Shown: one piece after another, positions 9,297-19,244 of the stretch
Numbering within the stretch: position 1 is the first letter of the stretch
Layout: every line of letters begins with the position of its first letter
Notes under the pieces: model-generated
Told to the model about the DNA's origin: nothing
The model's database searches: none
The model's input: only the letters and a program-made list of their open reading frames with translations
Made by a program: the position numbers and the translations under genes
From: Candidatus Anaerobiospirillum merdipullorum
GTDB lineage: Bacteria > Pseudomonadota > Gammaproteobacteria > Enterobacterales > Succinivibrionaceae
Reading direction: 5' to 3'
DNA: 55,480 nucleotides
Assembly: GCA_018883895.1 (NCBI GenBank)
Contig: JAHLFG010000054.1
Location: 1-55,480, forward strand

Positions 9297-12200
9297 GTGA
9301 GTATGCAAAACGGTCAGAATGATGAGAACCTCTTTGAGGGCTTTGGCACGGCTTTAGATGCCGCTGCGCCGCAGGATGACTTACTCGACTTAGACTTAGG
9401 CCCGAGCCTGACTAAGCTTGCCAACCGCAGCAATGCCTTCAAGCAGCGTCTTGAGGACTTTGACGCCATTAAAATCGGCCTGGCTTCCCCCGAGATGATC
9501 CGCGCTTGGTCGTATGGTGAGGTTAAAAAGCCGGAAACCATCAATTACCGTACCTTCAAGCCCGAGCGCGATGGTCTGTTCTGCGCCAAGATTTTCGGAC
9601 CGATTAAGGATTACGAGTGCTTATGCGGTAAGTACAAGCGCCTAAAGCATCGTGGCACCATCTGCGATAAGTGCGGTGTCGAAGTCACGCAGGCTAAGGT
9701 GCGCCGTGAGCGTATGGGCCATATTGAACTGGCCTCGCCGGTGGCCCACATTTGGTTCTTAAAGTCGTTGCCGTCTCGTATCGGCTTAGTGCTCGATATG
9801 AAATTGCGCGATATTGAGAGCGTCTTGTATTTTGAAAGCTATGTGGTCACTGATCCGGGCATGACTGAACTTAACGAGCGTCAGCTGCTTAATGAAGAGC
9901 AGTATATGGAAGCGCTTGAGAAGTATGGCGATGACTTCACGGCTAAGATGGGCGCTGAGGCCATTTTAGAGATCTTGCAGCATATGGATCTGCAGCAGGA
10001 GGCCAAGACCTTACGTGAGGCTTTAGAGACTACGACCTCAGAGTCCAATCGTAAGAAGTTTTCCAAGCGCTTAAAGCTCTTAGAGGCCTTCATTAGCTCG
10101 GGCAATAAGCCTGAGTGGATGATCTTAACCGTGTTGCCGGTGCTGCCGCCGGATCTGCGCCCGTTAGTGCCGCTTGATGGCGGTCGTTTTGCCACCTCGG
10201 ACTTAAACGATCTCTATCGTCGCGTGATTAACCGTAACAATCGTTTAAAGCGCTTACTGGACTTAGCAGCCCCTGAGATCATCGTGCGCAACGAAAAGCG
10301 TATGTTACAGGAGTCAGTGGATGCCTTGATGGATAACGGTCGTCGCGGTCGTGCCATCACCGGCTCGAACAAGCGTCCGTTAAAGTCGCTTGCTGACATG
10401 ATCAAGGGTAAGCAAGGTCGCTTCCGTCAAAACCTTTTAGGTAAGCGCGTGGACTACTCCGGTCGTTCCGTAATTACCTGCGGCCCGTTCCTGCGTTTAC
10501 ATCAGTGCGGTCTGCCCAAGAAGATGGCCCTCGAGCTCTTCAAGCCCTTTATTTATGGCCGCTTAGAGTTACGTGGCTTGGCCCCGACGATTAAGGCGGC
10601 CAAGAAGATGGTCGAGCGTGAGGATGCCGTGGTGTGGGATGTGCTTGATGAAGTCATTCGTGAACATCCGGTAATGCTCAACCGTGCACCGACCTTGCAC
10701 CGTTTAGGTATTCAGGCCTTTGAGCCTATCTTAATTGAAGGTAAGGCCATTCGTCTGCACCCGCTCGTTTGCCCGGCCTTTAACGCCGACTTCGACGGTG
10801 ATCAGATGGCCGTGCACATTCCGCTGACCTTAGAGGCGCAGCTTGAGGCCCGTGCCTTAATGATGTCGACCAATAACATTCTGTCCCCGGCCTCCGGTGA
10901 TCCGATTATTGTGCCGGCTCAGGACGTGGTCTTAGGTCTCTACTATATGACCCGTATGCGCGTCGGCGCCCGCGGTGAAGGCTTAATTGTCTCGGATGCC
11001 AAGGAAGCAGAGCGCATTTACAAGGCAGGATTGGCTGACATGCAGGCACGTATTTGCTGCCGCATTCACTTCTTTGAAAAGAATGCCGATACGGGTGAGT
11101 ATGTCGAGAAAAATGAGTTGCGCCTGACTACGGTAGGCCGCGCCATCTTATCGCTGATTTTACCTAAGGGTCTGTCCTATGACTTAATTGACCCGCCGGC
11201 AGAAGGCGTGACTCAGGAGAACATCAAGGAGATCTTAACCCAGGAGGATTGGTTTACCCGCGTCTCCAACGTGCCGCTTGGCAAGAAGAAGATTGCCGCA
11301 CTACTTAACAGCTGCTATCGTCTGCTTGGCCTCAAGGACACCGTGATGTTCGCCGACCACATTATGTACACCGGCTTCCGCAACGCCGCCATTTCCGGCT
11401 CGTCGGTTTGCGTGGATGACATGCTCATTCCTAAGGAGAAGCAGTCCATCATCGCCGCGGCGCAAAAGGAAGTGATGTCGATTCAGACGCAGTACGAAAA
11501 CGGTCAGATCACTCCGGGCGAACGCTATAACAAGGTAATTGACGTGTGGTCAAATGCCAACGACAAGGTGATGAAGGCCATGATGGCCAATCTGTCGGTG
11601 GAGACGGCTACTAATATCTTAGGAAAGGAAGAGAAACAGGCTTCGTTTAACAGCATCTATATGATGGCTGACTCCGGTGCTCGTGGCTCACCTGCGCAGA
11701 TCCGTCAGTTAGCCGGTATGCGTGGCCTCATGGCAACCCCGGATGGTTCCATTATTGAAACCCCGATTATCGCCAACTTCCGTGAAGGTCTGAACGTACA
11801 GCAGTACTTCATTTCCACCCACGGTGCCCGTAAGGGTCTGGCCGATACCGCCTTGAAGACCGCCAACTCCGGTTACTTAACCCGCCGCTTAGTCGACGTG
11901 GCTCAAGATCTGGTGATCACTGAGTACGATTGCGGTACCGATGATGGCCTTGATATCACTCCGCACGTCAATGGCGGTGATGTGATTGAGACCTTACGTG
12001 ATCGCGTCTTAGGTCGTACTTTGGCCACCGACGTCTTACGCCCGGGTTCACAGACTGAAGTCTTGTTACCGGCCGGTACCTTACTTGATGAGAAGTGCTG
12101 CACTATCTTAGAAGAGGCCAAGGTTGATAGAGTACGCGTACGCTCGCCGATTACTTGTAAGACCAAGTATGGCGTGTGCTCGAAGTGCTATGGTCGTGAC

Positions 12201-13757
12201 TTGGCACGTGGCCACTTGGTCAATGCCGGTGAGGCCGTCGGTGTTATCGCCGCGCAGTCCATCGGTGAGCCGGGCACGCAGCTTACCATGCGTACCTTCC
12301 ACATCGGTGGTGCGGCATCCCGTGCCGTAGCCGAAAGTGGTGCTACCGTGCGTAACAGCGGTACTATCCGCATCATGAACGCTAAGACCGTGACCAATAC
12401 GGAAGGCAAGGAAATTGTGACCTCCCGTCAGAGCGAACTCTTGGTGCTCGATGAGTTTGGCGCCTCGAAGGAAAGCCATAAGATCCCTTATGGTGCCGTG
12501 CTTGAGGTCAAGGATGGCGATGTGGTGAAGAACGGTGCCACCGTAGCCCGTTGGGATCCGCACACCCACCCGATTATTTCTGAAGTGCATGGTCGCATTA
12601 AGTACATCGACATTATTGAAGGTGTGACCGTTGACCGTAAGGAAGACGAGGCCTTAGGTATTTCCTCGATCGAAGTGCGTGAAATTGCCGCTCGTCCGTC
12701 GCAGGGTAAGGAAAAGCGCCCGGCGGTGAAGATTGTCGATGAGGCCGGTAATGACGTGCTGATCCCGGGCACGACCGTCGCTGCGCAGTATATGCTGCAG
12801 GCTAAGGCCATTGTGCAGTTACAGGACGGTGCGGAAATCAACATCGGTGATACCATCGCCCGTATTCCGCAGAAGGCTGGCGGTACTAAGGATATTACCG
12901 GTGGTCTGCCGCGTGTGGCTGACTTGTTCGAGGCCCGTGCGCCGAAGGAGCCGGCTATCTTAGCTGAGATCTCCGGTACCATTTCCTTTGGTAAGGAAAC
13001 GAAGAGCAAGCGCCGTCTCATCATTACTCCGGATGCCGGAGCGACGGATGCAAGCGGCAATCTGCTTGCGCCGCATGAGGAGATGATTTCGCTGTCGCGC
13101 AACTTAAACGTCTTCGAGGGCGAAAAGGTGCAGCAAGGTGAAATGATTGCCGAAGGTCCAGAATCGCCGCATGACATTCTGCGTCTGCGTGGTGTCAATG
13201 CCGTGGCCAACTACATCGTCAAGGAAGTGCAGGACGTCTATCGTCTGCAGGGTGTGAAGATTAACGATAAGCACATCGAGGTCATTGTCCGTCAGATGCT
13301 GCGTAAGTGTGAGATCTTAGATCCGGGTGATAGCACCGAGTTCCTGCAGGGCGAGCAGGCTGAAGTGTCACATGTCCGTCAGGTCAATGAGCGCTTAGAG
13401 GCCCAGGGCAAGAAGCCGGTGCGCTATCGTCATATCCTGATGGGTCTGACTAAGGCTTCGCTCTCCACTGAAAGCTTCATCTCCGCCGCCTCCTTCCAGG
13501 AGACCACGCGCGTGCTGACGGAAGCTGCGGTGGCAGGTAAGGTCGATGAGTTACGTGGCCTGAAGGAGAACGTCATTGTTGGTCGTCTCATCCCGGCCGG
13601 TACGGGCTTTAAGTACCATCAGCAGCGCCGCGCTGACATTGAGCGTAGCCGGATGCGCCGCGAGTCTGAGGCTCAGAGCGTGACTGCCGATGAGTTGCAA
13701 AAGCAATTAGGTGCCGCCTTAGAGGCTGCCGATGCGGCCAATAGCTTAGGCAACTAA
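9297..13757 (+). CDS. rpoC: DNA-directed RNA polymerase beta' subunit, extended N-terminus
   Basis: The beta' catalytic subunit, 1486 residues (E. coli 1407). The Mg-binding loop [10 protein letters not shown] is at 496-505, exactly 38 residues later than in E. coli. Both zinc sites are visible ([13 protein letters not shown]...CDKC, and the C-terminal [11 protein letters not shown] set). The offset comes from an acidic N-terminal extension (residues 1-50, rich in Asp/Leu: [10 protein letters not shown]) before the conserved [15 protein letters not shown]. The GTG at 9297 is chosen because AGGAG ends 8 bases before it; the ATG at 9303 would be too far. About 40 further extra residues are spread downstream. 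It is followed by an intrinsic terminator. Confidence 0.97.
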   Translation: MSMQNGQNDENLFEGFGTALDAAAPQDDLLDLDLGPSLTKLANRSNAFKQRLEDFDAIKIGLASPEMIRAWSYGEVKKPETINYRTFKPERDGLFCAKIFGPIKDYECLCGKYKRLKHRGTICDKCGVEVTQAKVRRERMGHIELASPVAHIWFLKSLPSRIGLVLDMKLRDIESVLYFESYVVTDPGMTELNERQLLNEEQYMEALEKYGDDFTAKMGAEAILEILQHMDLQQEAKTLREALETTTSESNRKKFSKRLKLLEAFISSGNKPEWMILTVLPVLPPDLRPLVPLDGGRFATSDLNDLYRRVINRNNRLKRLLDLAAPEIIVRNEKRMLQESVDALMDNGRRGRAITGSNKRPLKSLADMIKGKQGRFRQNLLGKRVDYSGRSVITCGPFLRLHQCGLPKKMALELFKPFIYGRLELRGLAPTIKAAKKMVEREDAVVWDVLDEVIREHPVMLNRAPTLHRLGIQAFEPILIEGKAIRLHPLVCPAFNADFDGDQMAVHIPLTLEAQLEARALMMSTNNILSPASGDPIIVPAQDVVLGLYYMTRMRVGARGEGLIVSDAKEAERIYKAGLADMQARICCRIHFFEKNADTGEYVEKNELRLTTVGRAILSLILPKGLSYDLIDPPAEGVTQENIKEILTQEDWFTRVSNVPLGKKKIAALLNSCYRLLGLKDTVMFADHIMYTGFRNAAISGSSVCVDDMLIPKEKQSIIAAAQKEVMSIQTQYENGQITPGERYNKVIDVWSNANDKVMKAMMANLSVETATNILGKEEKQASFNSIYMMADSGARGSPAQIRQLAGMRGLMATPDGSIIETPIIANFREGLNVQQYFISTHGARKGLADTALKTANSGYLTRRLVDVAQDLVITEYDCGTDDGLDITPHVNGGDVIETLRDRVLGRTLATDVLRPGSQTEVLLPAGTLLDEKCCTILEEAKVDRVRVRSPITCKTKYGVCSKCYGRDLARGHLVNAGEAVGVIAAQSIGEPGTQLTMRTFHIGGAASRAVAESGATVRNSGTIRIMNAKTVTNTEGKEIVTSRQSELLVLDEFGASKESHKIPYGAVLEVKDGDVVKNGATVARWDPHTHPIISEVHGRIKYIDIIEGVTVDRKEDEALGISSIEVREIAARPSQGKEKRPAVKIVDEAGNDVLIPGTTVAAQYMLQAKAIVQLQDGAEINIGDTIARIPQKAGGTKDITGGLPRVADLFEARAPKEPAILAEISGTISFGKETKSKRRLIITPDAGATDASGNLLAPHEEMISLSRNLNVFEGEKVQQGEMIAEGPESPHDILRLRGVNAVANYIVKEVQDVYRLQGVKINDKHIEVIVRQMLRKCEILDPGDSTEFLQGEQAEVSHVRQVNERLEAQGKKPVRYRHILMGLTKASLSTESFISAASFQETTRVLTEAAVAGKVDELRGLKENVIVGRLIPAGTGFKYHQQRRADIERSRMRRESEAQSVTADELQKQLGAALEAADAANSLGN

Positions 13758-13782
13758 GCTGTACTGAGGTTTAACGTCAAAG

Positions 13783-13850
13783 CGCCCTGATATGTGCGCA
13801 CCCTTTGCAGTAGCTAGAGGGTGCTGTACAATCAGGGCGTTGTTATTTTT
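13783..13850 (+). terminator. Terminator of the rpoBC operon
   Basis: A long nested stem. The outer arms are CGCCCTGA/TCAGGGCG (13783-13790/13832-13839), the inner GCACCCT/AGGGTGC, followed by a T-rich run (TTGTTATTTTT to 13850). This is a good rho-independent terminator after rpoC. It also contains a promoter-like sequence for ridA. Confidence 0.75.
13805..13832 (+). promoter_or_regulatory. Candidate ridA-tusDCB promoter inside the rpoC terminator
   Basis: TTGCAG (13805-13810), a 16-base spacer and TACAAT (13827-13832) form a plausible sigma-70 promoter lying within the loop and 3' arm of the rpoC terminator stem. It would start transcription about 25 bases before the ridA start codon. Support is by sequence match only. 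Confidence 0.5.
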
Positions 13851-13864
13851 AAGGAAGAAAAGCA

Positions 13865-14248
13865 ATGAGCATCCAAGTTTTACAAACATCCAATGCCCCG
13901 GCCGCGATTGGCCCGTATGTACAGGGTAAAATTGCCGGTGGTTTCTTATTTGCCTCGGGACAAATCCCGCTTGATCCGGTAAGCGGCGCGGTGGTGGGTA
14001 CCACCATTGCTGCGCAGGCTGAGCAAGTAATGCGCAATGTGTGCGCCTTAATTGAAGCGGCCGGCGCTAAGGTGGAGAATGTGGTCAAGAGCACCTGCTT
14101 TTTGCACGATATTGCCGACTTTGCGGCCTTCAATGAAGTCTATGCCAAGTACTTTGGTGCAGCTGCCCCGGCCCGCTCCTGCGTTGGCGGCATTGATCTG
14201 CCCAAGGGGGTGCTGTGTGAAGTTGAAGTAGTGGTCTACTTAGGCTAA
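13865..14248 (+). CDS. ridA: RidA family 2-iminobutanoate/2-iminopropanoate deaminase
   Basis: A 127-residue RidA/YjgF/UK114 protein. These cytosolic trimers hydrolyse reactive enamines and imines released by PLP enzymes such as threonine dehydratase; ilvA is encoded elsewhere in this window. The N-terminal GPYVQGKIAGGFLFASGQIPLDP, the substrate-binding arginine in PARSCV and the glutamate in CEVEVV are present. An AAGGAAG Shine-Dalgarno precedes the ATG. The stop overlaps the tusD start by one base (TAATG), so it is likely the first gene of a ridA-tusDCB unit. Confidence 0.93.
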   Translation: MSIQVLQTSNAPAAIGPYVQGKIAGGFLFASGQIPLDPVSGAVVGTTIAAQAEQVMRNVCALIEAAGAKVENVVKSTCFLHDIADFAAFNEVYAKYFGAAAPARSCVGGIDLPKGVLCEVEVVVYLG

Positions 14249-14577
14249 TGCAGGTTTTGTTACTCCTCCGCCGTCCCCCGACGGACGCGGTGTTATGCCT
14301 CATCATGCAAATGCTAGCGGCGCTTAGTGCGCAGGGGCAGAGTGTGGTGGGGATCTTTTTATTTGGTCCGGCGGTGAGTCTGGTGCAAACTAAGAGTACG
14401 TTGCAGGCAAAATTGGTAGCCCTAGCGCAAGCGCAACACTTACCGGTGTACTGTTGTGGCCGTGCTGCCGGAGAGCATGGTATTGACGTCAATACCTTAG
14501 AAGATCCCTTTATTCCTGCCGGCTATTTTCAGCTTTTGCATGAGCTTAAGCGCTGTGCGCGGGTGGTAGAGCTCTAA
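14248..14577 (+). CDS. tusD: Sulfurtransferase subunit TusD
   Basis: A 109-residue DsrE-like protein (E. coli TusD 128). TusBCD takes persulfide sulfur from TusA and passes it to TusE for 2-thiolation of the wobble uridine of tRNA by MnmA. The cysteine pair in PVYCCGRAAGEHGI corresponds to the region of the active Cys78 of E. coli TusD, followed by the expected Gly-rich and VVEL-type C-terminus. It overlaps ridA and tusC by one base each (TAATG at both junctions). Short and divergent, but the tusD-tusC-tusB order makes the call firm. Confidence 0.82.
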   Translation: MQVLLLLRRPPTDAVLCLIMQMLAALSAQGQSVVGIFLFGPAVSLVQTKSTLQAKLVALAQAQHLPVYCCGRAAGEHGIDVNTLEDPFIPAGYFQLLHELKRCARVVEL

Positions 14578-14882
14578 TGTGGACCTTTATCTTAAGCGTA
14601 AAGCCTGAAGATGAGATTTTTGCCCAGAGCCTGGATCTCATTTTAGATGCCCAAGATGGCGCCGAGCCCTGTCAGCTTATTGTGACCGCTCCCTTGAATT
14701 TAGTCTTAGCTACGGCACCTGCTGATGCTCCCTATGTCAAGCAATTGCGGCAATTAGAGCTCTTTGATATCCCCACTTACAGTCTGTCAGTACCTCTGCC
14801 CTCATTGCCCTTTGTTAAGGTTATTGATGGCCCTAAGTTGGGGCTCATGCTCACCGCAAGTAAGCATGTCTTGACCTTTTAA
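14577..14882 (+). CDS. tusC: Sulfurtransferase subunit TusC
   Basis: A 101-residue DsrF/TusC-like subunit of the TusBCD complex (E. coli 119). Recognisable features are the LRQLELFDIPTYSL block, equivalent to KLLGLYDI in E. coli, and the hydrophobic final strand (KHVLTF). It starts within the tusD stop (TAATG) and is followed 21 bases later by tusB. Sequence conservation is low, as is usual for this subunit, so the call leans on gene order. Confidence 0.75.
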   Translation: MWTFILSVKPEDEIFAQSLDLILDAQDGAEPCQLIVTAPLNLVLATAPADAPYVKQLRQLELFDIPTYSLSVPLPSLPFVKVIDGPKLGLMLTASKHVLTF

Positions 14883-14903
14883 GGTACGGAGCGTCACGTT
14901 ACG

Positions 14904-15113
14904 ATGTTACATCTAATTTTCAGTCAAGAAGGTTTAACGCGCTGTTGTACGTGCCTGCAAGAAGGTGATCGGATTTATCTTGCCCCTAAGCTCAAGCTTA
15001 CCTTACCTAGCAAACTTAACGGTGGGTATATTGACATATGTCAGCTTGATGAAGATGGCGTGCAAGATTTTGCTAAAGAGCTTAAAGCAAGTAAGAGTGT
15101 GTCGTGGTATTAG
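14904..15113 (+). CDS. tusB: Sulfurtransferase subunit TusB
   Basis: A 69-residue protein beginning MLHLIFSQEGL and ending in Trp-Tyr (KSVSWY). It resembles the DsrH/TusB family, which begins MLH and ends near a C-terminal Trp, though it is shorter than E. coli TusB (95). It is the third gene of tusDCB. A hairpin GCCTGCGC/GCGCAGGC (15113-15120/15124-15131) covers its stop region but has no U-tract. Confidence 0.68.
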   Translation: MLHLIFSQEGLTRCCTCLQEGDRIYLAPKLKLTLPSKLNGGYIDICQLDEDGVQDFAKELKASKSVSWY

Positions 15114-15153
15114 CCTGCGCACAGCGCAGGCTTACTGTCCCCCGCTTTGAGGG

Positions 15154-16101
15154 CTATTTGCGTAAATAGACGTATTCAATGGAATGATCGGGCCCTTTTT
15201 GCAAAATAAGATGGGCGCGGTTGCGGCAGGGGAGAATATTTTCGATTAAGTTTTGATGATTGACACTCTGCCAGATAATTCGGGCCAGTTGAATAGCCTC
15301 TTGCTCGGGCATATGGGCATAGCGATGGAAGTAGCTCTTGGGATCATCAAAGGTGCTTTCACGCAACTTTAAGAAGCGTTCAATATACCAATTAATTAGG
15401 TATTGCTCCTGCGCATCAACGTAGATGGCAAAGTCGATGAAATCTGAGATAAAGATGCGATTGCGCACTTGCGGATAATCGGCGCCATTTTGCAACACAT
15501 TGACGCCCTCGATAATGAGAATATCCGGCCTATCGACCATGGTATAGGCATCGGGAATAACGTCATAGGTAAGGTGCGAATACTGCGGCACTTTAAGATT
15601 AGGGACACCATCTTTGACATCAATTAAGAACTTCATTAGCCGCTTGACATCATAGGAGATGGGAAAGCCCTTTTGGTTCATGATGCCGCGCTCTTCTAAG
15701 ATCTTATTGGGGTAAAGATAACCGTCGGTGGTGATAAGCGAGACCTTAGGGGCAGTAGGCCAGGCCTTAATTAAAGAGTATAAGAGCTTGGCAGTGGTGG
15801 TCTTGCCTACGGAGACCGAGCCGGAGATAGAAATAATAAAGGGCGAGGTCTCAAAGTCTTTGCCTAAGAATTGTGTAATCACGCGGGCGCGATTATGGCG
15901 TGAGCGCTCATACAGGTAGAGCAGGCGCGACAGCGGCAGATAAATGGTGCGCGCCGCCTCAAGGGTGATGCGATCATTAAAGGCCAGACAGTCTTTTAAT
16001 TGCTCTTGTGTCAGTTGCAAGCGATTGGAGCTATGGGCAAAAGTAGCCCACACTTCCGGCGTGAACTTAAAAAAAGGCGAGGTAAAATCAAGCTTATCCA
16101 T
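15154..16101 (-). CDS. coaA: Type I pantothenate kinase
   Basis: CoaA, 315 residues (E. coli 316). It phosphorylates pantothenate in the first step of coenzyme A synthesis and is feedback-inhibited by CoA. The P-loop is GSVSVGKTTTAKLL. Other signatures are LITTDGYLYPN, KGFPISYD, PQYSHLTYDVIPD and the C-terminal ILPCRNRAHLIL. The frame is open to 16170, but the ATG at 16101 (MDKLDFTSPFFKF) gives the family length and is preceded by CAGGT. It is convergent with tusB and diverges from the tRNA-tuf unit, a neighbourhood also seen in E. coli (coaA next to the tRNA-tufB genes). Confidence 0.96.
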   Translation of the reverse strand: MDKLDFTSPFFKFTPEVWATFAHSSNRLQLTQEQLKDCLAFNDRITLEAARTIYLPLSRLLYLYERSRHNRARVITQFLGKDFETSPFIISISGSVSVGKTTTAKLLYSLIKAWPTAPKVSLITTDGYLYPNKILEERGIMNQKGFPISYDVKRLMKFLIDVKDGVPNLKVPQYSHLTYDVIPDAYTMVDRPDILIIEGVNVLQNGADYPQVRNRIFISDFIDFAIYVDAQEQYLINWYIERFLKLRESTFDDPKSYFHRYAHMPEQEAIQLARIIWQSVNHQNLIENILPCRNRAHLILQKGPDHSIEYVYLRK

Positions 16102-16291
16102 GCAGTTACCTGAAATTTTTGGGCATGCGCACACTATACGCTTATGTGGCTTAGGGCTCAAGAATTGCAAGGTGTCAGGTAACTAAAATTTTAGTTGATA
16201 AGGGGGCGGAGCAGGTAACAGAATTGCTATAAAATAAAACCTTTCTTTTCAAGAAATTAACAAAAAGTTTGAAAAAAGTTTAAAAAAATAC

Positions 16292-16320
16292 TTGCCAAAG
16301 TGTAATTCATGCCTTATCAT
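16292..16320 (+). promoter_or_regulatory. tRNA-tuf operon promoter
   Basis: TTGCCA (16292-16297), exactly 17 bases, then TATCAT (16315-16320). A GC-rich discriminator (GAGCCCCGC) of the kind found at stringently controlled stable-RNA promoters follows. The upstream DNA is rich in A and T tracts (16250-16290), consistent with an UP element. It would drive tRNA-Tyr, tRNA-Gly and tuf. Confidence 0.75.
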
Positions 16321-16384
16321 GAGCCCCGCTTTACGACGCAAGGCGATGTAAAGCAGGCAAGTCCGGAGACGGGCTGCCAAAAGT

Positions 16385-16469
<85 letters not shown>

Positions 16470-16512
16470 TCCCGCCTAGAAATTCTCCGGTTTCAATGCT
16501 TTCAAAAATTAT

Positions 16513-16587
16513 GCGGGCATCGTATAATGGTTATTACCCAAGCCTTCCAAGCTTGTGATACGGGTTCGATTCCCGCTGCCCGCTCCA
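16513..16587 (+). tRNA. glyT: tRNA-Gly (TCC)
   Basis: A 75-base tRNA with encoded CCA. Acceptor GCGGGCA/TGCCCGC, anticodon stem CAAGC/GCTTG, loop CTTCCAA with anticodon TCC at 16546-16548, T arm GGGTTCGATTCCC. It matches E. coli glyT, the tRNA that lies between tyrU and thrT upstream of tufB. No tRNA-Thr is present here. Confidence 0.97.
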
Positions 16588-16637
16588 GTGTCACACTCTG
16601 TGAGCATTAACACTCCGTTCATAGGAAATAAGTAAAC

Positions 16638-17822
16638 ATGGCAAAGGAAAAGTTTGAACGTAATAAGGTTCACGTAAACGTCGGTACCATCGGCCACGTT
16701 GACCACGGCAAGACCACTTTAACTGCCGCCTTAACCAAGGTGTTAGCTGAGAAGTTCGGCGGTGCCGCTTTAGCTTTCGATGAAATCGATAAGGCTCCTG
16801 AGGAGAAGGCTCGTGGTATTACCATTAACTCCGCTCACGTTGAGTACGACACTGCTAAGCGTCACTATGCTCACGTTGACTGCCCGGGCCACGCTGACTA
16901 TGTGAAGAACATGATTACCGGTGCAGCTCAGATGGACGGCGCTATCTTAGTGGTAGCCGCTACCGACGGCCCGATGCCGCAGACCCGTGAGCACATCCTG
17001 CTGGCCCGTCAGGTCGGTGTGCCGTACATCATTGTCTTCCTCAACAAGTGCGACATGGTCGACGACGAGGAGTTACTCGAGTTAGTTGAGATGGACGTGC
17101 GCGATCTGCTCAATCAGTACGAGTTCCCGGGCGATGACACCCCGATCATCCGTGGCTCCGCTTTAGGTGCCTTAAACGGTGAAGAGAAGTGGGTGGAGAA
17201 GATCTTAGAGTTAGCTGACACCTTAGACAGCTACATTCCGGATCCGAAGCGTGATATCGATCACCCGTTCCTGCTGCCTATCGAAGACATCTTCTCGATC
17301 TCCGGCCGTGGTACTGTGGTGACCGGTCGTGTGGAGCGCGGTATTGTTAAGGTAGGCGACGAAGTTGAAATCGTGGGTATTCGTCCGACTGCCAAGACTG
17401 TGGTTACCGGCGTGGAAATGTTCCGCAAGCTGCTTGACCAGGGTCAGGCTGGTGACAACGTGGGCGTGCTCTTACGTGGTACCAAGCGTGAGGACGTGGA
17501 GCGTGGCCAGGTGTTAGCTGCTCCGGGCTCTATCACTCCGCACACCAAGTTCGAGGGTGGCGTGTACGTGCTGTCCAAGGATGAAGGCGGTCGTCACACT
17601 CCGTTCTTCAAGGGCTATCGTCCGCAGTTCTTCTTCCGTACCACCGATATTACCGGTACCATCGACCTCGAAGAGGGTGTGGAGATGGTGATGCCGGGTG
17701 ACAACACCAAGATGATCGTCACCCTGATCCACCCGGTGGCTATGGCTGAAGGCGAGCGCTTTGCTATTCGTGAAGGCGGCCATACTGTGGGTGCCGGCGT
17801 GGTCTCTAAGATTTTAGAGTAA
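16638..17822 (+). CDS. tuf: Translation elongation factor Tu
   Basis: EF-Tu, 394 residues as in E. coli, delivers aminoacyl-tRNA to the ribosome. The G1 loop (GHVDHGKTT), G3 (DCPGHAD), G4 (NKCD) and the domain II entry ([12 protein letters not shown]) are all intact. It is preceded by AGGAAA and starts 50 bases after tRNA-Gly, so it is probably processed from a tRNA-tuf transcript as in E. coli. Leucine is mostly TTA. A strong terminator follows. Whether a second tuf copy exists cannot be seen here. Confidence 0.99.
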   Translation: MAKEKFERNKVHVNVGTIGHVDHGKTTLTAALTKVLAEKFGGAALAFDEIDKAPEEKARGITINSAHVEYDTAKRHYAHVDCPGHADYVKNMITGAAQMDGAILVVAATDGPMPQTREHILLARQVGVPYIIVFLNKCDMVDDEELLELVEMDVRDLLNQYEFPGDDTPIIRGSALGALNGEEKWVEKILELADTLDSYIPDPKRDIDHPFLLPIEDIFSISGRGTVVTGRVERGIVKVGDEVEIVGIRPTAKTVVTGVEMFRKLLDQGQAGDNVGVLLRGTKREDVERGQVLAAPGSITPHTKFEGGVYVLSKDEGGRHTPFFKGYRPQFFFRTTDITGTIDLEEGVEMVMPGDNTKMIVTLIHPVAMAEGERFAIREGGHTVGAGVVSKILE

Positions 17823-17867
17823 GCGCGCTTGCGCACGAGCGACAAGCTTAAGTAAAGCTTGTGACAG

Positions 17868-17905
17868 GCCCAGATAAGTAAGAGCTTATCTGGGCTTTGT
17901 TTTTT
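17868..17905 (+). terminator. tuf terminator
   Basis: A perfect 11-bp stem GCCCAGATAAG/CTTATCTGGGC (17868-17878/17885-17895, loop TAAGAG) is followed by TTTGTTTTTT. A second hairpin ACAAGCTT/AAGCTTGT lies just upstream (17842-17862). Confidence 0.9.
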
Positions 17906-18026
17906 CATCCGTGAAATAATTTTTTGAAAAAAAGGCACTTTTAACGCTATTTTTTCTTATATTGTCAGCTTTTATCATTGTCGGTATACTACTTTCTATC
18001 TTGGTTTTAATTGGATGTAGCCTACC

Positions 18027-19160
18027 ATGACTCCGACGGATGAACTATTGTTATCCAAACTTTCCATGTTAACCGCCCAATTAAACTGTGCCTTTGCCCC
18101 GGAGGAAAATCTCCGCCCCTGGCCACGGCAAAATACTCAGGCGCCGGATTTGCGCAAAAATGAGGTAGCACAGACACTCCGCACGCGTCTGGGGACGCAA
18201 ACCCAAGCTTTTTGTTTATCCTCAGGCAAGGATTTAGGCGGACTGTATACCTCTGATGGTATGTGGATTATCGTCGGCCCCTTAGAGCGCGATGCGGAGA
18301 ATCTGTATGGCCCGTTAAATCAACGCATCAAGGCCGTCAATATTGTATTGGAGCTTTTTGCGGCGATGGATTGGCGTACTGCAGCCCACAATCCACCGTT
18401 AGATGAAAAAAAGATTGCCGAGGTTATTGAGCAATTAAAACAAGATAGCACCTTAAACTTACCTAAGATCTCCGATGTCTTGCCTAGTGACTCGCCGCAT
18501 AATACCTATGCCTATGAGCAGGGACATTTAGATGGCATCACCCAAGGTGATCCGGAAAAAGCGGTGCGCGCACTCTTAAGTCCGATGCATGGTAAGGAAG
18601 GGCGTATGGGTTATACGGAGCTGCGGCACTATAAAAATAGCGCCATCATTAATGCAGTCCTAGCCGCCCGTGCCGCTATTCGCGGTGGTTTGGGCATTGA
18701 AGAGGCCTATACCTTTGCCGATTTCTTTATTCTCGCCGCTGAATTATGCCGCTCGGTGTCCGAGGCGCAATTATTGCGTCAGACTATTACCTATCGCTTT
18801 GCGCAATTGGTCAAAGATCGCTGCCCCAATCCGGCAAGCTCCGCGCGCCCTTTAGTGCGCGCCATTTTAAATGAGATCTCGCGCCATCAATTTCAAAAGA
18901 CCGATAGAGATAGTTTGTTAAAGTCCTTAAATTGCAGTCCTGATTATGCCGAGCGCCTATTTAAAGAGGATATCGGGATGTCAATCATGGATTATCTGCG
19001 CGATTTGCGGATTCGTACGGCCTGTGATCTTTTAACTGGCTCACAGCTTAAAGTGGGCGATATTGCCGCGCTCTTGCAATTCTCATCCACCAGCCACTTT
19101 GCGCGCGTCTTTAAGAAAGTCACCGGCCGGGCGCCGCTTGATTATCGCGCCCAAAGTTAA
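18027..19160 (+). CDS. AraC-family transcriptional regulator, probably of the lactose genes
   Basis: A 377-residue AraC/XylS-type regulator. The C-terminal 100 residues carry the double helix-turn-helix (second helix region SSTSHFARVFKKVTGRAPLDYR; first around DSLLKSLNCSPDYAERLFKE). The N-terminal 270 residues are not the E. coli AraC arabinose cupin. A middle segment (about 165-265) has the layout of the sensing/dimerisation part seen in AraC-type regulators beside sugar uptake genes in Firmicutes. It is convergent with lacZ and close to the lacZ/permease divergent control region, where a repeated TATCCA motif is found. A lactose-responsive activator role is inferred from position. The inducer is unknown. 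Confidence 0.8.
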   Translation: MTPTDELLLSKLSMLTAQLNCAFAPEENLRPWPRQNTQAPDLRKNEVAQTLRTRLGTQTQAFCLSSGKDLGGLYTSDGMWIIVGPLERDAENLYGPLNQRIKAVNIVLELFAAMDWRTAAHNPPLDEKKIAEVIEQLKQDSTLNLPKISDVLPSDSPHNTYAYEQGHLDGITQGDPEKAVRALLSPMHGKEGRMGYTELRHYKNSAIINAVLAARAAIRGGLGIEEAYTFADFFILAAELCRSVSEAQLLRQTITYRFAQLVKDRCPNPASSARPLVRAILNEISRHQFQKTDRDSLLKSLNCSPDYAERLFKEDIGMSIMDYLRDLRIRTACDLLTGSQLKVGDIAALLQFSSTSHFARVFKKVTGRAPLDYRAQS

Positions 19161-19161
19161 A

Positions 19162-19187
19162 AAGCCGACATTACAGGATGTCGGCTT
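19162..19187. terminator. Bidirectional terminator between the araC-type gene and lacZ
   Basis: A perfect 10-bp stem AAGCCGACAT/ATGTCGGCTT with loop TACAGG. On the minus strand the stem runs into GGCTTTTTAAC, a usable U-tract for lacZ; on the plus strand it is weaker. A second hairpin GGCGGCGC/GCGCCGCC (19218-19225/19229-19236) lies between it and the lacZ stop without a U-tract. Confidence 0.65.
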
Positions 19188-19244
19188 ACAGTGGGATTTT
19201 AGTTTGGATTTAGGTACGGCGGCGCAAAGCGCCGCCACAGTGAT

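Noticed and set aside
12108..12590. A 160-codon minus-strand frame, also antisense to rpoC
   Set aside because: Shadow of rpoC in another frame; no recognisable protein.
12488..13210. A 240-codon open frame on the minus strand inside rpoC
   Set aside because: It lies entirely antisense to the conserved beta' coding sequence, has Ser/Arg/Pro-rich shadow composition and no Shine-Dalgarno. Long antisense frames are common in genes with this codon bias.
19218..19236. GC-rich hairpin after lacZ as its terminator
   Set aside because: No U-tract follows on the minus strand. The next hairpin (19162-19187) has one and is the better candidate.
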